Assembly: GCF_022484225.1 (NCBI RefSeq)
Contig: NZ_JAKVLT010000001.1
Location: 1,901,549-1,965,548 of the forward strand
Length of the DNA stretch: 64,000 bases
DNA from: Pseudoramibacter sp.
Lineage (GTDB): Bacteria; Bacillota; Clostridia; Eubacteriales; Eubacteriaceae
Direction: 5' to 3'
Shown: piece by piece, positions 17,863 through 27,400 of the stretch
How the letters are laid out: each line of letters begins with the position of its first letter
How positions within the stretch are numbered: the stretch's first letter is position 1
Translations under genes and position numbers: made by a program
The notes under the pieces: generated by a model
Told to the model about the DNA's origin: nothing
The model's input: the letters and a program-made list of their open reading frames with translations, nothing else
Database searches by the model: none

Positions 17863-18633
17863 TTATTGTTTGACAAACTGTTTAAACTGCTTGAAATTGC
17901 CGTTGAAAATATCCAAATCGACAAACTGACGCTGACCGTCGGCGATGCCGGCCACAAATGCTCTCTGGGTGTGCTGCCAGAAAACCCAATGGTGGCCCCC
18001 TGAAAGCTTCGGCGACGTGTTGGACAAATCGCAGATCCAGATGGAAACGCCTTTGTAGCCGTTTTTTATGTATTGATTATAGGTATTGTAATTGGTATAG
18101 ATAATCGGGGTTTTCCCGGTTTTAGCCTTTAATTTTTTAAGCACCGGCTTTAAAATCTTGTCCACCTGCGCCTGAGTCGGCGGGTTGTTCAAATAAGTGC
18201 CGTACAGTTCAAAGTCAACGACAGGCGGCAGTGCTTTGTCGTCGCTTGGCACCGTCTTGAGGAAATGATCGGCCTGTTTACTCCCGCTTTTGCTCAGGGA
18301 AATAAAACAGTAAGCGCCGCGGTACAGCCCGGCTTCTTTTGCTTCTTTCCAGTTGGTTTTAAATTTCTTGTCGGTGAAGGCCGTGCCTTCGGTCGCCTTG
18401 ATGTAAGCGAAGCGGAATCCCTGATCGGCGATCTTATCCCAATCGACCTCGCCCTGATATGCCGAGACATCGATGCCCCGGACCATTTCGCGGTCGTTGC
18501 GCAGGATTGCCGCGACAACGGAAATCGTCAACGCGATCGCCGCCGCGACAACAATAATGAGCAGCGTCTTCCAATGCGCTTTGATCTTCGAAGAAAAATC
18601 CGCCTTTTGATTTTGATTTGAAAACTGATCCAC
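17863..18633 (-). CDS. Membrane-anchored GH25 lysozyme
   Basis: A 256-residue protein with a cytoplasmic N-terminus, one TM helix (about 23-45) and an extracellular glycoside hydrolase family 25 domain. GH25 motifs are RGIDVSAYQGEVDWDKI, FAYIKATEGTAFTD, GAYCF and the catalytic PPVVDFELYG, with the paired acidic residues of N-acetylmuramidases. SGGHHWVFWQHTQ and VDLDIFNG close the barrel. The start is GTG 18633 with AAGGGGA upstream. It probably trims peptidoglycan locally while tethered. It is divergent from the S24-like gene. Confidence 0.92.
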   Translation of the reverse strand: MDQFSNQNQKADFSSKIKAHWKTLLIIVVAAAIALTISVVAAILRNDREMVRGIDVSAYQGEVDWDKIADQGFRFAYIKATEGTAFTDKKFKTNWKEAKEAGLYRGAYCFISLSKSGSKQADHFLKTVPSDDKALPPVVDFELYGTYLNNPPTQAQVDKILKPVLKKLKAKTGKTPIIYTNYNTYNQYIKNGYKGVSIWICDLSNTSPKLSGGHHWVFWQHTQRAFVAGIADGQRQFVDLDIFNGNFKQFKQFVKQ

Positions 18634-18733
18634 GCTTTTCCCCTTTTGTTTTTCACAGCTTAATACTTTATTTATACGATATAAAGCGATCCCAATTTTT
18701 TTAGTATAAACACCATTCCTTAAAAAATCTTTA

Positions 18734-18742
18734 TGTTATAAT
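18734..18742 (+). promoter_or_regulatory. Extended -10 promoter of the S24-like gene
   Basis: TG-T-TATAAT, an extended -10 element, about 40 bases before the start codon; no good -35 box. Confidence 0.6.
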
Positions 18743-18782
18743 ATCGGGGATATCATTTTGCAGACAAAAGGAGATGCTCACA

Positions 18783-19166
18783 ATGAAATGGATTCACAAT
18801 GTCGCGGCTTTTGCCCCGTCTAATCCCTACTTAGCCGATAAAGAAGAAACCACCTGGGACGAAATTCCGAAAATCCATAAAAACGGACAGGACTACGTCT
18901 ACGTCTCTGTCAAAGATAATACCATGTACGACCGCTACATGAAAGGGGATCTGGTGATCATTAAACTCGGCGCCAATCCTGAAACCTCTGTGGTCGGCGA
19001 CGCGTTAGTGCTGCTTCCGGACGAAACGGTCTGCCTGAAACAGATCAAATTCGGCGCCAGAAAGGTCAAATTAATGGACCGCAACGAACTCGACCCGAAA
19101 TCCGTCAGCTATCCCAAGGACGAGATCAAATGCCTCGGCGTGCCCACTTCCGTCATCCGCGCATAA
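18783..19166 (+). CDS. Standalone S24/LexA-fold protein without HTH, Thr at Ser position
   Basis: A 127-residue protein consisting only of a LexA/CI C-terminal-like fold. YVSVKDNTMYDRYMKGDLVIIKL (41-63, quoted here in parts: DNTMYD then GDLVIIKL) aligns with DESM...DDLVIIRL of the XRE-S24 repressor at 36492-37163. The catalytic serine position is Thr47, while the lysine is kept (VCLKQI, Lys86). There is no DNA-binding domain. ATG 18783 is preferred, with AAAGGAG 9 bases upstream; ATG 18774 lies inside that site. It is monocistronic, with its own promoter and terminator. It may be a dimerisation or peptide-binding module rather than a protease. Confidence 0.8.
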   Translation: MKWIHNVAAFAPSNPYLADKEETTWDEIPKIHKNGQDYVYVSVKDNTMYDRYMKGDLVIIKLGANPETSVVGDALVLLPDETVCLKQIKFGARKVKLMDRNELDPKSVSYPKDEIKCLGVPTSVIRA

Positions 19167-19193
19167 AAAAAACAGACTTTTCAGTCTGTTTGA
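19165..19193. terminator. Bidirectional terminator (S24-like gene / tRNA-Leu)
   Basis: AACAGACT and AGTCTGTT pair over a 4-base loop. Eight A residues precede it, giving a strong T tract on the minus strand for tRNA-Leu. On the plus strand the T tract is weaker. Confidence 0.85.
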
Positions 19194-19201
19194 TTTCTAA
19201 A

Positions 19202-19287
19202 TGGTGCGAGAGACGGGAGTCGAACCCGTACGTACGAAGTACACACGCCTCTGAAACGTGCTTGTCTGCCTATTCCAACACTCTCGC
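19202..19287 (-). tRNA. tRNA-Leu (anticodon CAG)
   Basis: Acceptor GCGAGAG/CTCTCGC with discriminator A and encoded CCA. The anticodon stem CACGT/GCGTG encloses loop TTCAGAG, reading CUG codons. A long variable arm (GTGTACTTCGTACGT region) fits class II tRNA-Leu, and the T-arm ACGGGTTCGACTCCCGT is intact. Confidence 0.96.
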
Positions 19288-19302
19288 ATCGACGACTTCC
19301 TT

Positions 19303-19331
19303 ATTATAGTTCTAATGATTTAATTTGTCAA
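19303..19331 (-). promoter_or_regulatory. Consensus promoter of tRNA-Leu
   Basis: Perfect TTGACA (19331-19326), 17-base spacer and TATAAT (19308-19303), 15 bases before the mature 5' end. It matches both consensus hexamers exactly. Confidence 0.9.
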
Positions 19332-19360
19332 ATATTTTTTTCAAAAAAACAGGAGTATTT

Positions 19361-19717
19361 ATGACCCAACTTGAAAAACGCATCATCCGCTGGATCATCG
19401 TGATCACCTTTCTGGTCTTTGCCACTCTTGGCATTTACCGCGCCATCGACAACCGCCGCCTGGTGCTGCGCGTCGAATCGGACCGCAAAGTCATCCGCGT
19501 CGTGCCGATGTCAAAAGATTATAAAACCACGATTCACACCAAATACGGCTCAAATACCATCGTCATCAAAGACGGCAAGGCGGACGTGACCAAAGCCGAC
19601 TGTGCCAACCAGATCTGCGTCAACAGCCGCAAAATTTCAAAAAACGGCGAAACCATCGTGTGCCTGCCCCACAAATTAATCCTCACCGTCGTGCCGAAGG
19701 GACAGATCCGTGATTAA
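19361..19717 (+). CDS. NusG domain II-like exported/anchored protein
   Basis: A 118-residue protein with one N-terminal TM segment (about 10-27) and a NusG_II domain ending in the characteristic CANQICVN...ETIVCLPHKLIL. Two conserved cysteines bracket the ADCANQICV turn. These proteins are usually encoded next to a Gx transporter, as here, in Clostridia; the pair has been linked to quinone or flavin-related membrane systems, but function is not established. ATG 19361 has AGGAG 6 bases upstream. The next gene starts 8 bases before its stop. Confidence 0.87.
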   Translation: MTQLEKRIIRWIIVITFLVFATLGIYRAIDNRRLVLRVESDRKVIRVVPMSKDYKTTIHTKYGSNTIVIKDGKADVTKADCANQICVNSRKISKNGETIVCLPHKLILTVVPKGQIRD

Positions 19718-20237
19718 AAGCAAATCTCATCAAATTGTCATCATCGCCCTGCTCACCGCCGCCGCCGCGATTTTAAGCTACGTCGAATCGCTGATCCCTG
19801 CTTTTATTCCCATTCCCGGCATCAAGCTGGGGCTGGCCAACATCGCCACGATGCTCGCCCTGGCAATTTTCAACGTGCCGGTCGCCCTGGGCATTGTCGC
19901 CGCCCGGGTGTTTTTGACCGGCTTCATGTTCGGCAGTCTGTCCACGATCCTCTACTCCCTTGCCGGGGGGGTCCTGAGCTGCCTGGTTATGGGACTGCTG
20001 TTTCATCTTAATCAAAAAGCAGAAAAGCCTCTTTTTTCTTACTACGGCATTTCCATCTTCGGCGCGCTGTCTCACAATGTCGGTCAGATGGCCGTGGCCT
20101 TTATCGTGCTTCAGAGCGTGCCCCTCGTGGTGTCGTACCTGCCCTTTCTTATCCTCGCCGCCATTCCCGTCGGATTGTTGACTGGCCTGATCTTCACCAA
20201 GCTGCTCCCCCATCTCCCAAAAAATTTCAAAAAATAA
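19710..20237 (+). CDS. Gx transporter family protein (Hpre_diP_synt_I)
   Basis: A 175-residue integral membrane protein with about five TM segments. It has IPAFIPIPGIKLGLANIATM and GFMFGSLSTILYSLAGG, the conserved Gx/heptaprenyl-diphosphate-synthase-component-I motifs. The fold is related to ECF-type S components. It starts at GTG 19710 inside the end of the NusG-II gene with GAAGGGA upstream, so the two are translationally coupled. A prenyl-diphosphate synthase, often the third gene, is not adjacent. The substrate is unknown. Confidence 0.85.
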   Translation: MIKSKSHQIVIIALLTAAAAILSYVESLIPAFIPIPGIKLGLANIATMLALAIFNVPVALGIVAARVFLTGFMFGSLSTILYSLAGGVLSCLVMGLLFHLNQKAEKPLFSYYGISIFGALSHNVGQMAVAFIVLQSVPLVVSYLPFLILAAIPVGLLTGLIFTKLLPHLPKNFKK

Positions 20238-20270
20238 CGTGCCGCGCAAAACCGCGCCGCACGTTTTTTT
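20233..20270. terminator. Bidirectional terminator between Gx transporter and der
   Basis: AACGTGC pairs with GCACGTT, extended inward with one mismatch. Seven T residues follow on the plus strand and ATTTTTT on the minus strand. Confidence 0.85.
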
Positions 20271-20277
20271 ATGAATA

Positions 20278-21603
20278 TTAATTGTCTTCCTGTTTTTTAT
20301 CCCGGATGATGAGTTTAAAAGGCGTCCCGTCAAAATCAAAAGTGGTGTTGATCTGATTTTCCAGATAGCGCTTGTAAGAGAAGTGCATCAATGAGCCGTC
20401 GTTGACAAATATCACGAAAGTCGGCGGCTGGATGCCGGTCTGGGAGCCGTAGTAAATCTTGAGGCGCCGGCCGTTCTGAGACGGCGGTTCTTTCATGACG
20501 ACGAAATCGACGAGGGCTTCGTTGAATTTCGGGGTCGGAATGCGCTTGCGGCTCTGGGTCACCACGTGCTGAATCGTCGAATAGATCTGTCCCGTGCGCC
20601 GCCCTGTTTTCGCAGAAATGAACAAAATCGGCGCGTAAGTCATAAAGCTCAGCGTGTTGCGCACTTCCTTCGTCATCTTCAAAACCGTTTTGTCGTCTTT
20701 TTCGATGGCGTCCCATTTGTTGACCAGAAAGATCGTCGGGATAAAACGGTTGTGCGCAATGCCGGCGATTTTGGCATCCTGTTCAGTGATCCCGGTCTGG
20801 GCATCGATCATCATCAGCACCACGTCGGCCCGATCGATGGCGGCGATGGCGCGGATGATGCTGTAGCGTTCCACGTCGTCGTAGATTTTCTTTTTCTTTC
20901 TTAGGCCCGCCGTATCGATAAAGGTGTAGGCCTCACCGTCGTGAACCACCTTGCTGTCGATGGCGTCCCGGGTCGTGCCCGGCACATCGCTGACGATCAT
21001 GCGGTCTTCGCCGATGAGCTGATTGACCAGGGTCGATTTTCCGGCGTTAGGCTTGCCGACGACGGCGACTTTCAGGCTGTCGTCTTCTTCTTTTTCTTCG
21101 GCGTAAACCGGTTCGGTCCGCTCGATGATGACGTCGAGGAGATCGCCGAGGCCCAGGCCCTGTTCCGCAGAAATCGGAAGGGGCTCTCCGAGACCTAAAT
21201 TATAAAATTCGTAGAGCCCGCTTTCCAGATTCACTGAATCCAGCTTGTTGACCGTGAGCACCACTTTCTTGCTGTTTTTTCTCAGCATGTCGGCGACATC
21301 TTCGTCGGCAGCGGTCATGCCTTCCCGGCCGTCGACCACCATGACGATGAGATCCGCCATGTCCACGGCGATTTCCGCCTGGGCGCGCATCTGCCGCTTG
21401 ATGGTGTTGTTGGTCTTGAGTTCGATCCCGCCGGTATCCACTAAAGTAAAATGGTGATTCTGCCATTCAGCGTCGGCAATGATGCGGTCTCGGGTGACGC
21501 CGGGGGTGTCTTCGACAATGGCCACCCGCTCGCCGATAAGGTGATTAAATAAAGTGGATTTTCCCACATTGGGCTTTCCCACAATCGCTACAATTGGTTT
21601 CAT
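20278..21603 (-). CDS. der: Ribosome-assembly GTPase Der (EngA)
   Basis: A 441-residue protein with two tandem G domains and a C-terminal KH-like domain. G1 loops are VGKPNVGKSTL (about 7-17) and VGKPNAGKSTL (about 180-190); DTPGVTRDR and DVPGTTRDA are the switch regions; NKLD and NKWD are the two G4 motifs. The C-terminus has NQINTTFDFDGTPFKLI, the conserved KH end. It is needed for 50S maturation. It follows the DUF512 gene by 9 bases, a gene order common in Clostridia. Confidence 0.97.
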   Translation of the reverse strand: MKPIVAIVGKPNVGKSTLFNHLIGERVAIVEDTPGVTRDRIIADAEWQNHHFTLVDTGGIELKTNNTIKRQMRAQAEIAVDMADLIVMVVDGREGMTAADEDVADMLRKNSKKVVLTVNKLDSVNLESGLYEFYNLGLGEPLPISAEQGLGLGDLLDVIIERTEPVYAEEKEEDDSLKVAVVGKPNAGKSTLVNQLIGEDRMIVSDVPGTTRDAIDSKVVHDGEAYTFIDTAGLRKKKKIYDDVERYSIIRAIAAIDRADVVLMMIDAQTGITEQDAKIAGIAHNRFIPTIFLVNKWDAIEKDDKTVLKMTKEVRNTLSFMTYAPILFISAKTGRRTGQIYSTIQHVVTQSRKRIPTPKFNEALVDFVVMKEPPSQNGRRLKIYYGSQTGIQPPTFVIFVNDGSLMHFSYKRYLENQINTTFDFDGTPFKLIIRDKKQEDN

Positions 21604-21612
21604 GTTTAACCT

Positions 21613-22971
21613 CTATCCTCTTTCTGGTTCGTAACCTGGTTTTTCGTCTTCTTTGTCTTCTTCAGCGGGGAGATCGAGAGCACAGCGGACAAACGCCCGG
21701 CCGTCTGCCGGCACCGCCTGCACCGGGTGCTGCCATTTCTGCTCAAGATCTTCGAGGGTGATGTCGTCGAGCAGCAGATGGGTCTGATATTTCAACGCGT
21801 TTTCCGGCACAAAATAGCAGTCGCACTGAACATTCTCCGGCTTCTGCGTCAAAATATCCTGGCCGGTCATCAGGCCGGCCACGGTGATGGCTTCCCCGAA
21901 AAAGCGGTTTTCGATGTCAAAAATCCGAAAAGTCACTGCCGGCCACTTCGCCGTGACCGCCTGACCAATTTCCCGCAGCATCGGCGCCGCCAGATGAGCC
22001 GTCACAATGCCGATACAGCGCTTCGGCGCCGGTGTGCCGGCGGGAAACGCATCAATCGCTTCCTTGGCTTCCGCTTTAAAGGCCGCGATCATACCGACGC
22101 CGTTTTCCAGCTGATGAAAGCCTTCGTAATAATTGGCCGGCGGCATGTCCTGCCCGGCTTTCAGGAAAAATTCATCCGCCGGATAGGCAAAATGGCATTG
22201 GTGCGCCGCAAGCATTTTCTTTTGGATGTTTTCAATGATGACGATGGTCTCCGCGGCTTCTTTCTGATCGACAGGCTGCATGGCCGGCAGGCCCTTTCTG
22301 AATTTCGTCAGCCCGATGGGCACCACAGACACGGTGCGCATTTCCGGGTAAAAAGAAGCTAAATCCTCTAAGGTTTTTTTCAGATGCTCCCCGTCATTCC
22401 ATCCGGGGCACAGCACGATCTGGGCGTTCATCGCGATGTGGTGGTCGCTGAAGAACTTCAGCTCATCCATGATGTTGCCTGCAAACCGATTGTGAAGCAT
22501 CTTTTCTCTGAGTTCCGGCTCCGTGGTGTGAACGGAGATGTTGATGGGCATGATGTGATAGCGCACAATACGTTCTTTTTCCTCAGGGCTTAAATTGGTC
22601 AGGGTGATGTAATTGCCGTAGAGAAAGGACATCCGTTCGTCGTCGTCTTTCACGTACAAGGTGTCCCGCATGCCCTCCGGCATCTGATCGATGAAGCAGA
22701 ACACGCACTGATTGGTGCACCGGCGGATCTGAGTAGACTGCCTTTCCACCACGCCCAGGGGTTCGTCCGGATCCTTTTCAATGTCCAGCTCCCACACTTC
22801 GCCGTCTGCCTTTTCCACGACGACGGTCAGCTGGGTGTCCGCCTGGAAAAATTCGATATCTAATTCGTCGATAACCGGCTTTCCGTCAATGGATATCAGA
22901 AAATCACCAGGCTCTACCCCCATCTCGTCAAAGACAGAATCCGGCATAATTCCGGGTATCTTGTATTTCAT
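21613..22971 (-). CDS. DUF512 PDZ-radical-SAM-like iron-sulfur protein
   Basis: A 452-residue protein. An N-terminal PDZ-like domain contains FDEMGVEPGDFLISIDGKP (about 14-32). A radical SAM-type core follows with CTNQCVFCFIDQMPEGMR (about 86-103), the three cysteines in CxxxCxxC spacing. A DUF512 domain with YPEMRTVSVVPIGLTKFRKG and a C-terminal region (GIVTAHLAAP) completes it. The substrate is unknown. It is the first gene of the DUF512-der pair, with AAAGGAG before the ATG. Confidence 0.9.
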   Translation of the reverse strand: MKYKIPGIMPDSVFDEMGVEPGDFLISIDGKPVIDELDIEFFQADTQLTVVVEKADGEVWELDIEKDPDEPLGVVERQSTQIRRCTNQCVFCFIDQMPEGMRDTLYVKDDDERMSFLYGNYITLTNLSPEEKERIVRYHIMPINISVHTTEPELREKMLHNRFAGNIMDELKFFSDHHIAMNAQIVLCPGWNDGEHLKKTLEDLASFYPEMRTVSVVPIGLTKFRKGLPAMQPVDQKEAAETIVIIENIQKKMLAAHQCHFAYPADEFFLKAGQDMPPANYYEGFHQLENGVGMIAAFKAEAKEAIDAFPAGTPAPKRCIGIVTAHLAAPMLREIGQAVTAKWPAVTFRIFDIENRFFGEAITVAGLMTGQDILTQKPENVQCDCYFVPENALKYQTHLLLDDITLEDLEQKWQHPVQAVPADGRAFVRCALDLPAEEDKEDEKPGYEPERG

Positions 22972-23034
22972 ACCTGGCTCCTTTGTCTTTCGTATTTTTC
23001 AAAAAGAATGTTTCGTGTCGATATTCTCCATGTA

Positions 23035-23043
23035 TGTTATAAT
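23035..23043 (+). promoter_or_regulatory. Extended -10 promoter of the DUF4364 gene
   Basis: TG-T-TATAAT, 45 bases before the ATG at 23088. No convincing -35 box. Confidence 0.6.
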
Positions 23044-23087
23044 AGGATAGCAAAATAAGCAAGTTCCATCGAAGGAGCGTACAACAT

Positions 23088-23612
23088 ATGGGAAATTTTC
23101 AACACAAAACAGAAGATAAACTCATTATATTATATGTGCTCAATAAAATCAAAATCGGACTGAGCCGCGAACAGCTCGCGTACATCATTGTCCAGAACCT
23201 TCAGATGCGCTACATGGACATCCAGGTCTACATCGATCAGCTGGTCAATGACCATTTGATCCGCGAAGACCGCCACAACGGCTCCAAACTGCTCATCACA
23301 CCAGAAGGCACCGAAATGGTCGAACAGCTCGGCTCCCGCATTCCCGAATTCACCCGGGAAATGCTCTCCGCTTTTATCAAAAACAATAAATCCAAAATCT
23401 TTAAAGAGACCCGCACCGAGGCCACCTACGAGGAAGTCAGCCCCAACGACTATCAGGTTTCCCTGAGTCTCGTGGAAAACAACATCAACCTCATGCACCT
23501 GACCCTCTCCTGCCCGGACAAGGCCCAGGCCCTGGCCCTGTGCGACCAGTGGAAACGGCACACCCAGAGCATCTACGCCTCGATTATCCGGAGTCTTGTC
23601 GAAGGCGAATAA
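23088..23612 (+). CDS. DUF4364 winged-helix protein
   Basis: A 174-residue cytoplasmic protein. The N-terminal half (about 7-80) has the winged-helix pattern of DUF4364: EDKLIILYVLNKIKIGLSRE, QVYIDQLVNDHLI and LLITPEGTEMVEQL. The C-terminal half is a small alpha/beta domain. The family is widespread in Clostridia and presumed to be a transcription regulator, but targets are not known. AAGGAG is 11 bases before the ATG; it is a single-gene unit ended by a strong terminator. Confidence 0.88.
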   Translation: MGNFQHKTEDKLIILYVLNKIKIGLSREQLAYIIVQNLQMRYMDIQVYIDQLVNDHLIREDRHNGSKLLITPEGTEMVEQLGSRIPEFTREMLSAFIKNNKSKIFKETRTEATYEEVSPNDYQVSLSLVENNINLMHLTLSCPDKAQALALCDQWKRHTQSIYASIIRSLVEGE

Positions 23613-23624
23613 TATTAAATTTTA

Positions 23625-23656
23625 TAAAAAGCCAGCGCACTGCTGGCTTTTTTTAT
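23625..23656. terminator. Bidirectional terminator (DUF4364 / VanY-type gene)
   Basis: GCCAGC/GCTGGC stem with a 5-base loop. It has seven T residues on the plus strand and a T-rich tract on the minus strand. The convergent VanY-type gene ends inside it. Confidence 0.9.
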
Positions 23657-24405
23657 TGGACGCGATCTGCGCCGTGTTTTTTAAGATAGGCTTCGTAGCA
23701 GAGGCCGCTCTTTTTGATTTTTTGGGCCAGTGACACGCCGACGTAGCGCACATGCCACGGCTCGTACTCGTAGCCGGTCTGGGCTTCGGCCCCCTTGGGA
23801 AAACGGATAATATAGCCGTAATCCTGGGCATGGGCTGCAATCCATTTTCCTTCCGCCGTGTTTTCAAAGGACTGCTGCAGATCCCCGCTCATTTCCGCGC
23901 AGGTCAGGTCCACCGCGAGCCCCAACTGATGTTCGCTTTCCCCTGCCTTCGACGAAATGGCGTTGGCTTTGGCTTCGCCCATGGTCTGGACGTGCTGAGC
24001 GAAAATCTTTTCCTGATCTTCATAAGAGCGGTAGCCTGAATTGGCCACCAAGGTGATGCCCTCTTTGGCCGCTGCGCCAAACATCTGCGTGAGCGCTGCC
24101 GCCGCTTCTTTGCGCAGCTGCACCGGCCGGACGCTCTGAACATTTAAGGTAACCAGATCTCCCGGCACGTAGTCCCGGCTCAGATGATACGTCTTGTTCA
24201 CCAGCTGTTCTACACTGCCGCTCTGGGCTGCTTTGTCTTTTAAAGTTGTATAAGAAGAAGCCGCGGCTTTTTTTGTTTTATTTGTTTTCGTCTGCTCCTG
24301 ATTTTTGATAAAGTGAAAGCTGGCGGTGCTCAGACAGACGATGAGCACCAAAAATCCGATCAGCAGCCACTGATAGCGCTTGAGCAAAAAGTCTTTTTTC
24401 TGCAT
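23653..24405 (-). CDS. VanY-type D-alanyl-D-alanine carboxypeptidase
   Basis: A 250-residue protein with an N-terminal TM anchor (about 12-31), a Lys/Thr-rich linker and an extracellular M15B peptidase domain. Zinc and catalytic motifs are SGYRSYEDQEKIF, SEHQLGLAVDLT (SxHxxGxAxD) and EPWHVRYVG (ExxH), all present. It removes the terminal D-Ala from peptidoglycan stems. There is no van cluster nearby, so a housekeeping role in wall metabolism is more likely than vancomycin resistance. It lies 27 bases after polC's upstream-facing neighbour region and may have its own promoter, which I could not place. Confidence 0.9.
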   Translation of the reverse strand: MQKKDFLLKRYQWLLIGFLVLIVCLSTASFHFIKNQEQTKTNKTKKAAASSYTTLKDKAAQSGSVEQLVNKTYHLSRDYVPGDLVTLNVQSVRPVQLRKEAAAALTQMFGAAAKEGITLVANSGYRSYEDQEKIFAQHVQTMGEAKANAISSKAGESEHQLGLAVDLTCAEMSGDLQQSFENTAEGKWIAAHAQDYGYIIRFPKGAEAQTGYEYEPWHVRYVGVSLAQKIKKSGLCYEAYLKKHGADRVQ

Positions 24406-24432
24406 GCTGTTTAGTCCTAATCATAAATTAAT

Positions 24433-27400
24433 TTATCCGATCATCGATAAAAACGACATCTGGTTAGATTCAGGCAGATTGCCGAGGCATCCGAAACTCT
24501 TGAGTTTTTCCATATTGGCCTTGTTGACGTGGGCGCGGTTCTGCATGTCTTCCATCGACATAAAGGGCTTTTTCTGGGCCTCTTCGTAAATGTTTTTGGC
24601 CACCACTTCGCCCAGACCGTCCACTGAAATCAAAGGCGGAATCAGGGCATCGCCCTCGACGCGAAAATATTTGTAATGGGATTTGTACAAATCGACATTG
24701 GCAAATTTAAAGCCCCTGCAGTACATTTCCCAGGCCAGTTCCAGAGAGACCAGAAGCTGCTGGTCCTTGTTGGATGCCTGATTGCCCTGGGCCCGGATTT
24801 CCTCTAATTTGCGGTGCACCGCTTCTTTGCCCGAAGACATGACCCGCAGATCGAATTCCTTGGCCCGGATGCTGAAATAGGCCGCGTAGTAAGCCAGCGG
24901 ATAATACACCTTATAGTAGGCAATCCGGAAAGCCATCATGACGTAGGCCACGGCGTGGGCCTTCGGGAACATGTATTTGATTTTCTTGCAGGAATCGATG
25001 TACCAGTCGGGCACGTTGTTTTCCCGCATGTAAGGTTCTTCGTCGTCCAAAAGCCCTCTGCCCTTGCGGACGTGTTCCATGATCCAGAAGGAGCGTTCCG
25101 GGGCGAGGCCCATGGAAATGAGCCCCAGCATGATGTCGTCGCGGCAGCAGATGACGTCTTTGATCGTCGCCTGGCCGCTTTCGATCAGGGTCTGGGCGTT
25201 GCCGATCCACACGTCGGTCCCGTGGGAAAGCCCGGAAATCCGGATGAGATCGGCGTAGGACGTCGGTTTGGCGTCCAGCACCATTTTCCGGACGAAGTTC
25301 GTGCCGAATTCCGGCACCCCGCAGGTGCCCAGGGGAATGTCAAAGCTTTTGTCTTTAAGCTTCAGCGCCTCTGTGCCCTTGAACAGGCTGATGATGTTTT
25401 CATCGTCCAAAGGAATCGTTGTCGGGTCGACGCCGGTCATATCCTTGAGCATTCTGAGCATCGTCGGGTCATCGTGGCCGAGAATATCGAGTTTGAGAAG
25501 CCGCCCTTCGATGGAATGATAATCGAAATGGGTCGTCAGGGTGCCGCTTTCTTTTTCGTTAGCCGGGTACTGAATCGGCGTAAACTGATAAATTTCCTTG
25601 TCCCTCGGCACGACCATGACCCCGCCGGGATGCTGGCCCGTCGTCCGCGTCACGCCGGCCACACCCTGAATCAGGCGGTCCATTTCCGCGCGGCTCACGG
25701 TTTTCCCCCGTTCTTCGAGGTAGTTTTTAACGTAGCCAAAGGCCGTCTTGTCCGCCAGGGTGGCAATGGTACCGGCGCGGTAAACCTTGCCCTTTCCGAA
25801 AATCACTTCGGTGTATTTGTGGGCTTCGCTCTGGTTGTCTCCGGAGAAGTTCAGGTCGATATCCGGTTCCTTGTCGCCCTTGAATCCCAAGAATGTTTCA
25901 AAGGGGATGTCAAAGCCGTCTTTGTTCATCGGCGTGCCGCATTCCGGGCAGTTCTTGTCCGGCAGGTCCGGCCCCACCCCGACCTTTGTGCTGTCGAACC
26001 ATTCGGTGTGCTTGCACTTCGGGCAGACGTAGTGGGGCGGCAGGGAGTTCACTTCCGTGATGCCGCAGAGCATGGCCACCAGCGAGGAGCCTACAGACCC
26101 TCTTGATCCTACCAGATAACCGCACTCTCTGGAATGCTGAACCAGTTTCTTGGCGATGAGGTACAGCACCGAATAGCCGTTGCCGATAATGGATTTCAGT
26201 TCCCGGTGAATCCGGTCGGCCACGATGTCCGGCAGCGGGTCGCCGTAAATTTCCTTGGCGCGGTTGTGCACGGAGTTCCGGATTTCTTCGTCAGAGCCTT
26301 CGATGACCGGCGGGAACGTCCCGTCGGGCACCGGCTTGACGTCGCCGATCATGTCCGCCACTTTACGGGTATTGGTCACGACCAGTTCGTAAGCTTCTTC
26401 CGGATCGAGATAGTCAAATTCCTTGAGCATTTCATCGGTGGAATGGTAGTACAAGGGCGGCTGGTAATCCGCATCTTTATAGCCCTGGCCCGCCTGGAGA
26501 ATGGCCCTGAAGGCCGCGTCTTCCGGCGCCACGTAGTGCACGTCCCCCGTGGCCACCACGGGCTTGTGCTTTTCTCTGCCCAAAGCGATGATGGACTTGT
26601 TGATCTGGATGAGATCGTCCCGGGTCAGGTCCCCTTCCCGGACCATATAGGCGTTGTTGCCCAAAGGCTGAACTTCAAAATAGTCGTAAAAATCGGCGAT
26701 CTGATCGAGTTTGTGCTTCGGCACGTTTTCCTTCACCGCCGTGTACAGTTCTCCGGCTTCGCAGGCCGAACCGATGAGCAGGTGTTCCCGGTGTTCGTTT
26801 AACAAGGATTTGGGAATCCGGGGCTTTTTGTAGAAATACTCGACGTGGCTCACCGACACCAGTTTGTAGAGTTCGATGAGCCCTTCCTGATCCTTGGCGT
26901 AAATGATGATGTGGTAGGGTCTTTCGGTTTTGATCACCTGTTTCAAATCGATGAGGCTGTTGAGAGCCGTCGAGGTGTGCACATCGTGTTCTTCGGCCAG
27001 ATTCATGAGGCGGACGAAAATTTTCGCCGAACACACCGCGTCATCGATGGCCCGGTGGTGATGGCCCATATCAATTTTAAAATAACTGGCCAGTTTCTTC
27101 AAATTGTGCCGGGCGATGGTCGGAATCAAAGTCCTGGCCATGGCCAGGGTGTCGATAAAGGTGATGTGGTTGGGAATGTGGTACTGGGTCATGGCCAGAC
27201 TCAGAAAGCCCATATCGAAATTGGCGTTGTGGGCCACCAGAATGCGGTCTCCGGCAAAATCGAGGAATTTCCGGACGGCTTCTTCTTCTTCAAGGCCGCC
27301 TTCCGCCATCTGGGTGGTGATGCTCGTGAGCTCGGTGATCTTCGCCGGTACTTTCCGATGAGGATTGACGAAGGTCTGGAACGTGTCGAGGATGTGTTTG

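Noticed and set aside
23653..24405. Vancomycin resistance function for the VanY-type gene
   Set aside because: No vanHAX or vanRS genes are nearby; anchored DD-carboxypeptidases of this type are common in susceptible Clostridia.
24814..26106. Plus-strand frame of 430 codons opposite polC
   Set aside because: It is a composition-driven shadow of the conserved polC frame.
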